In this document: positions 33,936-42,267 of the stretch, piece after piece
Layout of the letters: every line of letters starts with the position of its first letter
Position numbering within the stretch: position 1 is the first letter of the stretch
NCBI GenBank assembly: GCA_964582985.1
Contig: CAZOUM010000005.1
Coordinates: 1 to 64,000 of the forward strand
Source: CAZQYB01 sp964582985
Lineage (GTDB): Bacteria > Planctomycetota > Phycisphaerae > Sedimentisphaerales > Anaerobacaceae
Direction of reading: 5' to 3'
Length of the DNA stretch: 64,000 bases
Translations under genes and position numbers: made by a program
The notes under the pieces: generated by a model
Databases searched by the model: none
What the model was told of the DNA's origin: nothing
Seen by the model: the letters and a program-made list of their open reading frames with translations, nothing else

Positions 33936-36900
33936 CTACTCACCGCTGCGCCGCCCCAGTGCCTCGGCGACGGTCTGCTCAAGTTGTTCACCATTGATAC
34001 CTGTTGCAAGAACTGTTCCGTTGGGGTCGATGAGGATATTGAATGGATAATTGGTCGCGCCGTAAGACTGCATTAGCTCTCGGTTTTCAAAGCCGATTGT
34101 GCCCTGTTTCCAGGTGATGTCTCTTTCGGCCAAATATTTCTTTGCGATTTCTACGTATAGGTCAACGGAACCGGTCATTGTAATCCCGAGGATGTCAAAG
34201 CGTGCGTCGTCGCTATATGCCTGATAAAGTTGCTTGACTTTGTCCATTTGCTCGTCGGCCCCCGGTTGGGTTTGCGCTTGCAATATCCAGAAATTCAACA
34301 GGAGGAACTTGCCGCGATAGTCTGCAAGGCTGACCTTGCCGCCGTCAAGCGTATCAATCGTAAATGCCGGAGCGGCTTGGCCAATCTGCATTTGGGAATG
34401 CATTTTCATTTCCAGATGGACCAGACCCAGGTCCAAAGGCTGGTCAATGTTTTCGTCTGTGATTTCGGGCACAGTGAACTTATACTTGCCCTCGCCCAGT
34501 CTGTTACGGTAATCGGGTTCGCCGGCCCTTTTGCCTTTGCCCATAAAGGTAAGTGTTATAACGTAGTTGCCTTCGGCCACGTTATCCGCTTTGAAGCCGC
34601 CGTCGGAGTTTATCTGCAGGCCGTAGTGCTGCTGCTGGATGTCGCCATGCTCTTCTTTTATTCTCTGCTCAATTTCTTTTCGCCAGGCCAGGCCTTCTTC
34701 GCTCATTGCCCATTGCTGGAACCATTGCATTATTTCGGCGGAAGTCATCTGTTCAAACTCTGCCGGCCTGGGCAGTTCTATCTCTTTGTAGATTTGAGCC
34801 ATCAGTTTCATTTGGTCCGGGCCATCCACGTTAATACGGCCATGTGCGCAGTTCCAGGGCCAGTCGGGTTCTAGGTGAGCAGGCCTGGCAATTTTTCCGA
34901 CAATTGTCCTGCCATCGCCACCGATGGTGACATAAGAAGTTTCACCGCTGACGACCTCGACATCTTTCCCGCCCGAATATGAAGTGCGTCGTCCGTCTTC
35001 GCTTACGATTGACCTTGCTATTTTCATCAGGCCCGGCGTCACGCGGTCGATTACGAATCGGCCCTGGTCATCGGCGGTTGCGTTATAGCCAAAGTAGAAA
35101 TTGATGCCTTTGGGGTCGTTGTGCGAGTAGGGGTTGTAAAGGTGGACTTTTCCTCCGGCTCCGGGTTTGCTGCCTACAAATATTTCTCCCTCAACACGGC
35201 CCCACTTTTGAAGATAAATCTCAGGAGATTCGAGGAACTGTTCTTCAGTGACCTGGGCGAAGCCCTCGTCGTGAATTGCCACGAGTTTATAGGGTTCAGT
35301 TTGGGGTGTGAGTTCGAAGGTCCCGTTGGCGTCTGTTGTAACATAGAGGCAGTCTCTTTTATCGGCGACTGTGGCGTTCTCAAAATGCACCCACTTACCT
35401 TTTGTCACCAGATACACCTCGGTAGCCTCTGCGGGTTTGCCATCGGGCAGATAGACAATACCCTGAGGACCCCGGCCTTTTGCAAGCTTAAAGTCAAAAT
35501 GCACAAGGCCCTCATTGCTGTCAAATACTCTTGAGACGGCCGGCAGATAACCTTTGGCATCGATTCTAATCAGGTGCCCTGGATAGGAGGTGCTGAATTC
35601 CCATTGATATCTTCCATCTGTGAAGCTCTTAACGGAAGATGAGCCTCTTTCCCAGTGCTTAGAGCCGTTTTCCCATTGTATACCTTTGGTTGCGCTGAAT
35701 TCCTGTATTGGCTCGCCTGTTTTGCCATCAACCACTATGCCGCTAACCTTTAGCTGCGCCCCAAGGACTATCTCGTACTCGTCTTCGCTTGCGACGAGCA
35801 AATTGCGCCGACTGTCCATATATCCACTCTTACGTACATAAATTTTGATTTCATCGGGCGGGGCACTGTCCCAGACAAAACGGCCCTCTTTATCAGTCCT
35901 GCTACTCCATTCGATTGTTGAGTAACCACGCCATTCAACAACCCTTACGTAGGCCTCGTTGATTGGATTGCCATTAACATCAACGACGCGTCCATAGATG
36001 CTGTAGCCCGGCTCAAGTGTAAACTCGACAGGTCCCATATCCCTGTGAACACCTACTTGTTTCAACTCGGGCGCGTACCCCTCGGCCTGGACGGTAAGTA
36101 TTTCGGTGACGTAGTCGGCTTGTCCGAATTCAAACCTGCCTTGGTCGTCGGTTTTGGTCTTAAATCTGTCATCATGGTATTCTCCGCGCACCACCGATGC
36201 ATCTCTTATTGGATTTCCAGCCTGGTCGATAACGTAGCCGGCAAGCAAAACACCCTTTTTCATCAACATTCGCAGCGTCCCGGCCCGCAAATGTTCGAGG
36301 TTGAGCTGTTGCCAGTTTCGTCCGTGAGTGTCATCGACGTATTCCGGATGGCTCAGCATAATCCCAAATCTGCCAAGTTCCTTCGGCATAGAATTGCAGC
36401 TCCACTTGCCGTCCTTATCTGTTTTAACAACGTGGTCGCTGATGGAAATCCGGACTTCTGGCTTGTATGCACGGTCAGTGTAACGGTCGATTTTGACAGT
36501 TGCGCCTTCAATGGGTAGGCCCTGCTCGTTATGGACGATACCGCCTATTGAAACGGTCGGCCCAAGCGCGAGGGTATATTCATTCGGGATACCGGTGCCG
36601 CCGGCTTCGGTTGTGCTAAACCGGGCCTCCATGGGCACAAAGTTTTCTTTGCGTATCTCTATAGAGACATACTTTGTTTCCCGGGGACCGATTTTTATTC
36701 TGCACGCACCTTGTTTGTCTGTTACATCGTCGTATTTGTCATCCGGTCCTTCCCTCTGAATCTTAATATCTAACTCAACGCCCTGCAGCGGCGCAGCGGT
36801 TTCTGCGTGTATTACGAAAAAGTCCAGCGCTTTTTCAGCTTCTTTCGTCACGCTCGTATCCTCAACAGTATTGGCATCAACAGCCGGTATGGGTTCCTCC

Positions 36901-38000
36901 TCTAAGGATGCAATGCGGTCTTGAATTGTCGCTGCCGCGGCCGCGAACGGGTTTGCCTGCTCATCATCTGTCCACCCTGCGCTCAATTTCTCCAAAGGCT
37001 CAATGGCCCGCGCGTCTCCGATTTCCGCCAGATAATTTGCGACTGCGATTTTTGTTTCTTCAAATTTAGCATCTGAGAGCATTGCCAGCAGGCCATTAAC
37101 ATTACGAGCGGCAAACATCGCTTCAACCCGCCTCAACTCAGCGGCAAGCATCACGTCCGAATCCACGCCGTCAAACAAAAGTTTTGCTGTCACCGGCACG
37201 CCAAGCGCATAGATGTCCGTCGGCCCATTTTCCGGATACTCAAATTCGACCTTGGCGGCCGTGTAAAGATTTTGCTGTGGGATAAAGAACGCTATAACTC
37301 CTGCTATTGCGAGACGGCTTTCTGGGTCTACATACAGTTGGAGCCCAGTGGCGACGCCATTTCCCCCCAGTGAGATATTATAAATCTCAACGGTGTTGCC
37401 TTCGTATTCCCCTGTTTCTCGTGCGATTTTGGCGCCTTGTCGGACGGCCTCTTCCAACACACTGTCAACGACAGAGAAAGCAGACGAGAATTCGACTGGA
37501 GGTTTCTCCTCATGCAGGTAGGTAACGGTAATGGTCTGTGAGGTGGGAGCATACTTATAACTCTCGCGTCTTCCATAGTCGGAAAATACGACACTGCCGT
37601 CGGCATTTTTCCATGCCCAGACTTTCGACTCGAACGCAACCCAGTGTTCCTCCTGCTCGCTTGCGATGCGCATCCAGGGCATAGCTTTCATGTTTTGTAC
37701 CATTTGACCCAATGCGACAGTAGCTCCGTCAGTTGGGCCTATAAGCAGATGAGCGCCGATGAGTACAGCTATTATTATCACCGCGGCGGCGGCAAGTCTG
37801 GTTATTTTGCTCTTGAGGATTGTCCGGGCTATGGTCTGCAACGCACCTGCGGCTGCCATCTTGACGGGTCGGGGCCGGCGCGCTTCTCCAAAGGCCGAGA
37901 GCATCTCTTGGCGAAGGTTGTCGCGATGAGAGGAGTCCGGCTCAGTGTCAATGTTGAGCCGGTCAACCAGTTCTTTGAAATCGGATTCGTTTTCGAACAT
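33936..38000 (-). CDS. Giant membrane protein: anti-sigma-like N-terminus, carboxypeptidase-regulatory-like domains, TlpA-like end
   Basis: A 1354-residue protein coupled to an ECF sigma gene. The cytoplasmic N-terminus (FKELVDRLNIDTEPDSSHRD) is of the type found on planctomycete anti-sigma-like proteins. One membrane helix follows (LAAAAVIIIAVLIGAHLLI). Next come a LolA-like part to about residue 270, a HEAT-like helical stretch, and at least six carboxypeptidase regulatory-like modules between about 390 and 1000 (for example GYVIDQAGNPIRDASV). The last 150 residues are thioredoxin-like (GQAAPAFTIDTLDGG), but the CxxC is replaced by FWILQAQTQPG, so it cannot be redox-active. ATG 38015 precedes the chosen start; the GGAG before ATG 38000 decides. 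Confidence 0.78.
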   Translation of the reverse strand: MFENESDFKELVDRLNIDTEPDSSHRDNLRQEMLSAFGEARRPRPVKMAAAGALQTIARTILKSKITRLAAAAVIIIAVLIGAHLLIGPTDGATVALGQMVQNMKAMPWMRIASEQEEHWVAFESKVWAWKNADGSVVFSDYGRRESYKYAPTSQTITVTYLHEEKPPVEFSSAFSVVDSVLEEAVRQGAKIARETGEYEGNTVEIYNISLGGNGVATGLQLYVDPESRLAIAGVIAFFIPQQNLYTAAKVEFEYPENGPTDIYALGVPVTAKLLFDGVDSDVMLAAELRRVEAMFAARNVNGLLAMLSDAKFEETKIAVANYLAEIGDARAIEPLEKLSAGWTDDEQANPFAAAAATIQDRIASLEEEPIPAVDANTVEDTSVTKEAEKALDFFVIHAETAAPLQGVELDIKIQREGPDDKYDDVTDKQGACRIKIGPRETKYVSIEIRKENFVPMEARFSTTEAGGTGIPNEYTLALGPTVSIGGIVHNEQGLPIEGATVKIDRYTDRAYKPEVRISISDHVVKTDKDGKWSCNSMPKELGRFGIMLSHPEYVDDTHGRNWQQLNLEHLRAGTLRMLMKKGVLLAGYVIDQAGNPIRDASVVRGEYHDDRFKTKTDDQGRFEFGQADYVTEILTVQAEGYAPELKQVGVHRDMGPVEFTLEPGYSIYGRVVDVNGNPINEAYVRVVEWRGYSTIEWSSRTDKEGRFVWDSAPPDEIKIYVRKSGYMDSRRNLLVASEDEYEIVLGAQLKVSGIVVDGKTGEPIQEFSATKGIQWENGSKHWERGSSSVKSFTDGRYQWEFSTSYPGHLIRIDAKGYLPAVSRVFDSNEGLVHFDFKLAKGRGPQGIVYLPDGKPAEATEVYLVTKGKWVHFENATVADKRDCLYVTTDANGTFELTPQTEPYKLVAIHDEGFAQVTEEQFLESPEIYLQKWGRVEGEIFVGSKPGAGGKVHLYNPYSHNDPKGINFYFGYNATADDQGRFVIDRVTPGLMKIARSIVSEDGRRTSYSGGKDVEVVSGETSYVTIGGDGRTIVGKIARPAHLEPDWPWNCAHGRINVDGPDQMKLMAQIYKEIELPRPAEFEQMTSAEIMQWFQQWAMSEEGLAWRKEIEQRIKEEHGDIQQQHYGLQINSDGGFKADNVAEGNYVITLTFMGKGKRAGEPDYRNRLGEGKYKFTVPEITDENIDQPLDLGLVHLEMKMHSQMQIGQAAPAFTIDTLDGGKVSLADYRGKFLLLNFWILQAQTQPGADEQMDKVKQLYQAYSDDARFDILGITMTGSVDLYVEIAKKYLAERDITWKQGTIGFENRELMQSYGATNYPFNILIDPNGTVLATGINGEQLEQTVAEALGRRSGE

Positions 38001-38001
38001 T

Positions 38002-38571
38002 TTATACTTCTCCATTCATAATCGACTGCAGGTGGGTCCTCAATTTTCTGAGAATCCTGTGCAGTGTCACGCGCACGGTGGCAGGTCTGGCTTTTACAAT
38101 TTTTGCTATCTGTTCAAACTCAAAATCTGCAAAAAATCTCAGGATTATTATAGTTTGATGGTTTGGCTTCAATTTCAGGATAGCCGCATAAAGGATTGGC
38201 CAGTCCAGCCTGAGAGTGTGGTCGGTGCTGTCGGTTCTTCTGCTTTGCATCATTCGTGCTGCCTCTTCGAAGAGCTGTTTGCGGCGTGATGTTTTCATTA
38301 TGTACGAGTTTGCGTGGTTGACGGCTATACGATACAGCCAATTCCTGAAATCCCTCCGGGTTCGGCCCTTGAAGCTGGAAATGCCGCGTGCAACCGTCAG
38401 AAAAACGACAGAAGTCATGTCCTCAGCAGCCTCGCGGGAAAAAAGCCGGCATAGGCAGAATTTGAAGATTTGGTCATAATGTAAATCGTAAAGCTGGCCC
38501 AGTGCTTCGGCGTCCGTGCGGGCCCGCCGTACCAAATCGTCATTGTTTGTCTGAGTCGCAGTTTTTGCCAT
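38002..38571 (-). CDS. ECF-type RNA polymerase sigma factor
   Basis: A 189-residue sigma-70-family factor of the extracytoplasmic kind. Region 2 is visible as LYDLHYDQIFKFCLCRLF, AAEDMTSVVFLTV and FRNWLYRIAVNHANSYI; region 4 as LKPNHQTIIILRFFADFEFE followed by a helix-turn-helix (IAKIVKARPATVRVTLHRIL). The frame extends to 38781, but homology begins near ATG 38571. One base separates its stop from the giant partner gene, whose ribosome binding site lies in the last codons, so the two are translationally coupled. The partner probably holds the factor at the membrane. Confidence 0.9.
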   Translation of the reverse strand: MAKTATQTNNDDLVRRARTDAEALGQLYDLHYDQIFKFCLCRLFSREAAEDMTSVVFLTVARGISSFKGRTRRDFRNWLYRIAVNHANSYIMKTSRRKQLFEEAARMMQSRRTDSTDHTLRLDWPILYAAILKLKPNHQTIIILRFFADFEFEQIAKIVKARPATVRVTLHRILRKLRTHLQSIMNGEV

Positions 38572-38709
38572 AACACCAACCATAATCACAGCTATAATGA
38601 CGCGAGAACCAGATATGTTACAAAGAATCACAAAAAAAATCCTGCAAAATGGGCCTCGATGCGTGCCGTGGACGGCAAATCGCCAAATCGCTTGACCAGC
38701 AATAATCTC

Positions 38710-38738
38710 TTGACAGGGCCGGAGGTTATAAATAAAGT
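38710..38738 (+). promoter_or_regulatory. Sigma-70-type promoter for gap
   Basis: TTGACA at 38710-38715 and TAAAGT at 38733-38738 lie 17 bases apart, about 70 bases before the gap start codon, which has AAGGAG upstream. Confidence 0.5.
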
Positions 38739-38810
38739 GGTTTTTTCGTTTGGTACGAAGATGGATCGGCAAGAACAGCATTTACGGTATTTGAAGAAGG
38801 AGATTTAAGA

Positions 38811-39824
38811 ATGGCAACAAAGGTTGGAATTAACGGGTTCGGCAGAATCGGCAGAGCCGTGGCGAGAATCATTACGCAACGGAAAGGCGATTTGGAAGTA
38901 GCGGCAGTCAACGACCTCTCAGACGCAAAAAGTCTTGCGCACCTGTTCAAGTACGATACGGTGATGGGAAGATGGGGCGGGACGGTCCAGGCAGGAGACG
39001 GCGAGCTGGTGATTAACGGCAAAGCTGTCAAGGTCCTGGCTGTCAAAAGTCCTGCTGAGCTGCCCTGGAAAGATATGGGGGTGAAGGTTGTTGTAGAAGC
39101 GACGGGTATTTTCCGCACGAAGGAATCGCCCAAGGGCGGCTACGGTGACCACATCAAGGCAGGTGCCCAAAAGGTTGTCCTGACCGTGCCTGCAAAGGAT
39201 GAAATCGATGCTACAATTGTTTTAGGCGTTAACGATGAGAAGTTGACCAGGGACACCAAATGTGTCTCGAATGCGAGCTGTACGACTAATTGTCTGGCGC
39301 CTGTGGCAAAGGTCCTCAACGATGTGTTCGGCATCGAGCAGGGCCTTATGACAACTATTCACGCTTATACAAACGACCAGAAGGTTGCGGATATGATTCA
39401 TAGTGACCTGCGTCGTGCGCGTGCCGCGGCAGTGAATATTATCCCCACAACTACCGGTGCTGCAAAGGCAATTGGTAAAGTTATTCCAGAGCTTGACGGC
39501 AAGCTCGACGGTTTTGCTATTCGGGTACCGGTGCCGGTCGGCAGCGTTGTTGATTTGGTGGTTAATGTCAGGAAGGATGTCACGGCGGATAAGGTAAACG
39601 CAGCAATGAAGGCGGCTGCGGAAGGGCCGATGAAGGGTATTCTGGTCTATTGCGATGAGCCGATAGTCAGCAGTGACATCATTAATGACCCTGCTTCGAG
39701 CATTTTTGATTCTCTGTGCACAATCGTGAAGGACAAATGCGTTAAGGTCGTAAGCTGGTATGACAACGAGTGGGGCTATTCGAACCGCACCGTTGATATT
39801 ATGGAAAGAATGGCGGCAATGTAA
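38811..39824 (+). CDS. gap: Glyceraldehyde-3-phosphate dehydrogenase, type I
   Basis: A 337-residue enzyme that oxidises and phosphorylates glyceraldehyde 3-phosphate with NAD in glycolysis. The Rossmann start is VGINGFGRIGRAVARI. The active-site cysteine lies in SNASCTTNCLAPV near residue 155, with the catalytic histidine in TTIHAYTNDQ near 183. The substrate-phosphate arginines are in LRRARAA and in the FAIRVPVPVGSV segment; the end has WYDNEWGYSNR. Length is normal. It is followed after 45 bases by pgk and then rpe, a central-carbon cluster on one strand. Confidence 0.97.
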   Translation: MATKVGINGFGRIGRAVARIITQRKGDLEVAAVNDLSDAKSLAHLFKYDTVMGRWGGTVQAGDGELVINGKAVKVLAVKSPAELPWKDMGVKVVVEATGIFRTKESPKGGYGDHIKAGAQKVVLTVPAKDEIDATIVLGVNDEKLTRDTKCVSNASCTTNCLAPVAKVLNDVFGIEQGLMTTIHAYTNDQKVADMIHSDLRRARAAAVNIIPTTTGAAKAIGKVIPELDGKLDGFAIRVPVPVGSVVDLVVNVRKDVTADKVNAAMKAAAEGPMKGILVYCDEPIVSSDIINDPASSIFDSLCTIVKDKCVKVVSWYDNEWGYSNRTVDIMERMAAM

Positions 39825-39869
39825 GGCCTGGGAATCAAAAATAGAAACCCTGTTGGGATAAGTTAAGAG

Positions 39870-41108
39870 ATGGCGAAAAAAACCGTTGCTGACATTGATG
39901 TTGAAGGCAGGAAGGTTTTAATGCGGTGCGATTTTAATGTGCCGTTGGATGAGCACTGCAATATCACCAGCGACGACCGAATCGTCAAGGCCCTGCCGAC
40001 CATAAAAAACATCTTGGAACGTGGCGGCGCTTTGATTCTTATGAGCCATCTTGGCCGACCCAAAGGTAAAAGGGACGAAAAGCTGTCGCTGGCGCCTGTG
40101 GCGAAGAGATTATCTGAACTGTTGGGCAAGGAGGTTATTTTTGCGGACGATTGCATCGGGCCCGAAACAAAAGCCAAAGCGGAAACGCTCAGAAGCGGCC
40201 AGTGTATGCTTCTTGAGAACCTGCGCTTTCATAAAGAAGAAACGATAAAAGACAAAGCCGCAAAGGAAGATACACAGCTGCGGGAAGCCAAAGATAACTT
40301 TGCAAAAAAACTGGCCGACCTGGCGGATGTCTATGTTGACGACGCCTTTGGGACTGCGCATCGGGACAACGCTTCAATGTATACGGTTGCCTTGATGATG
40401 GAAGGCAAGCCGAGGGTCATCGGTTTTTTGATAGAAAAGGAGCTGAAGTTTCTTGGCAAAACGATAAGTAATCCGGAAAAACCTTTCGTGGCGATATTAG
40501 GCGGAGCGAAGGTCTCCGACAAGATAGGAGTGATTGAAAATCTGCTTGATAAGGTTGACTGCATCCTGGTCGGCGGAGCAATGGCCTACACGTTTTTCAA
40601 GGCCGACGGGCAAACCGTTGGAAAGAGTCTGTGCGAGGACGATTTCCTGGATGAGGCTGCTAAACTGCTCAAGCAGGCCGACGAGGTCGGCTGCGAAATG
40701 GTCTTGCCGGTTGATACGGTTGTTGCCAGGCAATGCAAAGCTGGCGCTGAGAATAAGGTTGTCTCGGGCGACATCGAGGCTGATTGGGAAGGTCTGGATA
40801 TCGGCCCTGAGACAAGGAAACTTTTTACAGACAAGCTTGCCGATGCCAGGACAATTGTTTGGAACGGACCGATGGGTGTTTTTGAAATACCGCCTTTCGA
40901 CAAAGGGACAAAGGCCGTTGCGCTGGCTGTTGCCGAGGCCACGAGCAAAGGTGCGCGCAGTGTAATCGGCGGCGGTGACAGTGCAAGTGCGGTTGAAAAA
41001 CTCAATCTGACAGACCGGATAAGTCATATTTCGACCGGCGGCGGGGCGTCGCTCGAATTGTTGGAAGGCAAAAAATTCAAGTGTATTGAAATCCTCGATG
41101 ACAAGTAA
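39870..41108 (+). CDS. pgk: Phosphoglycerate kinase
   Basis: A 412-residue two-domain kinase that transfers phosphate between 1,3-bisphosphoglycerate and ADP. The N-domain substrate motifs are RCDFNVPLDE near residue 20 and MSHLGRPKGK near 60. The hinge and nucleotide site are shown by ILGGAKVSDKIGVIENLL near 210, WNGPMGVFE near 333 and IGGGDSASAVEKL near 366, and STGGGASLELLEGK near 390 closes the protein. It lies between gap and rpe, as expected for a shared transcript. Confidence 0.97.
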   Translation: MAKKTVADIDVEGRKVLMRCDFNVPLDEHCNITSDDRIVKALPTIKNILERGGALILMSHLGRPKGKRDEKLSLAPVAKRLSELLGKEVIFADDCIGPETKAKAETLRSGQCMLLENLRFHKEETIKDKAAKEDTQLREAKDNFAKKLADLADVYVDDAFGTAHRDNASMYTVALMMEGKPRVIGFLIEKELKFLGKTISNPEKPFVAILGGAKVSDKIGVIENLLDKVDCILVGGAMAYTFFKADGQTVGKSLCEDDFLDEAAKLLKQADEVGCEMVLPVDTVVARQCKAGAENKVVSGDIEADWEGLDIGPETRKLFTDKLADARTIVWNGPMGVFEIPPFDKGTKAVALAVAEATSKGARSVIGGGDSASAVEKLNLTDRISHISTGGGASLELLEGKKFKCIEILDDK

Positions 41109-41178
41109 AGTTCACAGTTTGCAGTTCATAATTCCTTATTGAAGATATAAATCTGTTTCCAATAAATGGTCAGCAAGA

Positions 41179-41844
41179 ATGCGATTACCGAAAGCCGGGA
41201 CAATTGAGATTGCGCCGTCGATATTGAGCGCTGATTTTGCCAGGCTGTCCGATGAGATAACAGAGATTGAATCGGCTGGGGTGAAAATCGTTCATCTGGA
41301 TGTTATGGACGGCCACTTTGTGCCGAACATTACGATTGGACCGCCGGTGGTCGCGAAGCTTCGCAAGTACAGCAGCTTGGTTTTCGACAGTCATTTGATG
41401 ATAAGTGAGCCGGAGAAGTACGCAGAGCGTTTTGTTGAAGCCGGCGTTGACCACATAACCTTTCACATCGAAGCGGCCAGGGACAGTGAAAAGCTTATCG
41501 ATAAGTTACACAAGCTTGGTGTTACGGCAGGGATATGCCTTAATCCGGAAACGCCGGTGGAGGTGATAGAGGCGGTTGCGCCGCTTTGTGATATGGTTCT
41601 GGTAATGACCGTGCATCCGGGTTTTGGGGCACAGAAGTTTATTGATGAGGCGGCAAAAAAGGTTGTTAAAGTCAGAGAGATTGTCGGCCCTGATATACGG
41701 GTTGAAGTTGACGGTGGAATAGATGCGCAAACCACCACAATTGTTGTCTCCTACGGTGCCGATACGCTTGTAGCGGGTAACGCAATATTTTCCAAATCCG
41801 ACCGCATTGCAGCGATAAAGGCCATTCGGCAGGCTGCCGGGTGA
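41179..41844 (+). CDS. rpe: Ribulose-phosphate 3-epimerase
   Basis: A 221-residue TIM-barrel enzyme that interconverts ribulose 5-phosphate and xylulose 5-phosphate. The motifs are IAPSILSADFARL near residue 11, HLDVMDGHFVPNITIGP near 40 with the metal-binding histidine and catalytic aspartate, FDSHLMI near 73, MTVHPGFGAQKF near 145, and VEVDGGIDAQT near 177 with the second catalytic aspartate. It is the third gene after gap and pgk. A small hairpin follows. Confidence 0.95.
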   Translation: MRLPKAGTIEIAPSILSADFARLSDEITEIESAGVKIVHLDVMDGHFVPNITIGPPVVAKLRKYSSLVFDSHLMISEPEKYAERFVEAGVDHITFHIEAARDSEKLIDKLHKLGVTAGICLNPETPVEVIEAVAPLCDMVLVMTVHPGFGAQKFIDEAAKKVVKVREIVGPDIRVEVDGGIDAQTTTIVVSYGADTLVAGNAIFSKSDRIAAIKAIRQAAG

Positions 41845-42267
41845 TTTCACACGATTATCCGGTTTTTAACGGTTCGACCGTTTTATGAGAAGTTATCGGG
41901 CGAATCAGTAATTTTCCACTTTCCCACGTATTTTTGAAACCGGGGGCCGTGGTGGGCTTCGAGACCACAAACAACCAGGCCCGAATATTCTGGGGCTTTT
42001 TCGATTCTAACCGCTTTAGGGGGGTACCATTGTTCTCGGTGTGTGTAAACTTATTGATTATCTCCTTACATTCGAACCGGTAGTTTGTGCAAGGTATTGT
42101 TGAAAAACGACTTATTTGAAAAAAAGAGATTATGTGCCTGCCTTTGATAGCCGATAACTCGACAAGCCGATAAAAAGCACGGGTAGCAAAACCATCTGCG
42201 TTAAAAAGTAGTTAGAAAAGTTAAGAAAACAAGTTTGTATGACAGAGTTCAGTTGGGAGGTATAAAA
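41845..42267. other. Gene-free region upstream of the tubulin pair
   Basis: After a possible terminator for rpe (41868-41884), about 380 bases lead to the tubulin gene, ending in GGGAGG at 42255-42260. The region must carry the promoter of the tubulin genes, but no convincing hexamer pair was identified by eye. No small gene is evident. Confidence 0.5.
41868..41884 (+). terminator. Possible terminator of the gap-pgk-rpe unit
   Basis: AACGGT and ACCGTT form a 6-base-pair hairpin with a TCG loop, followed by TT and A. The stem and T-run are short, so this is a weak terminator. Confidence 0.4.
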
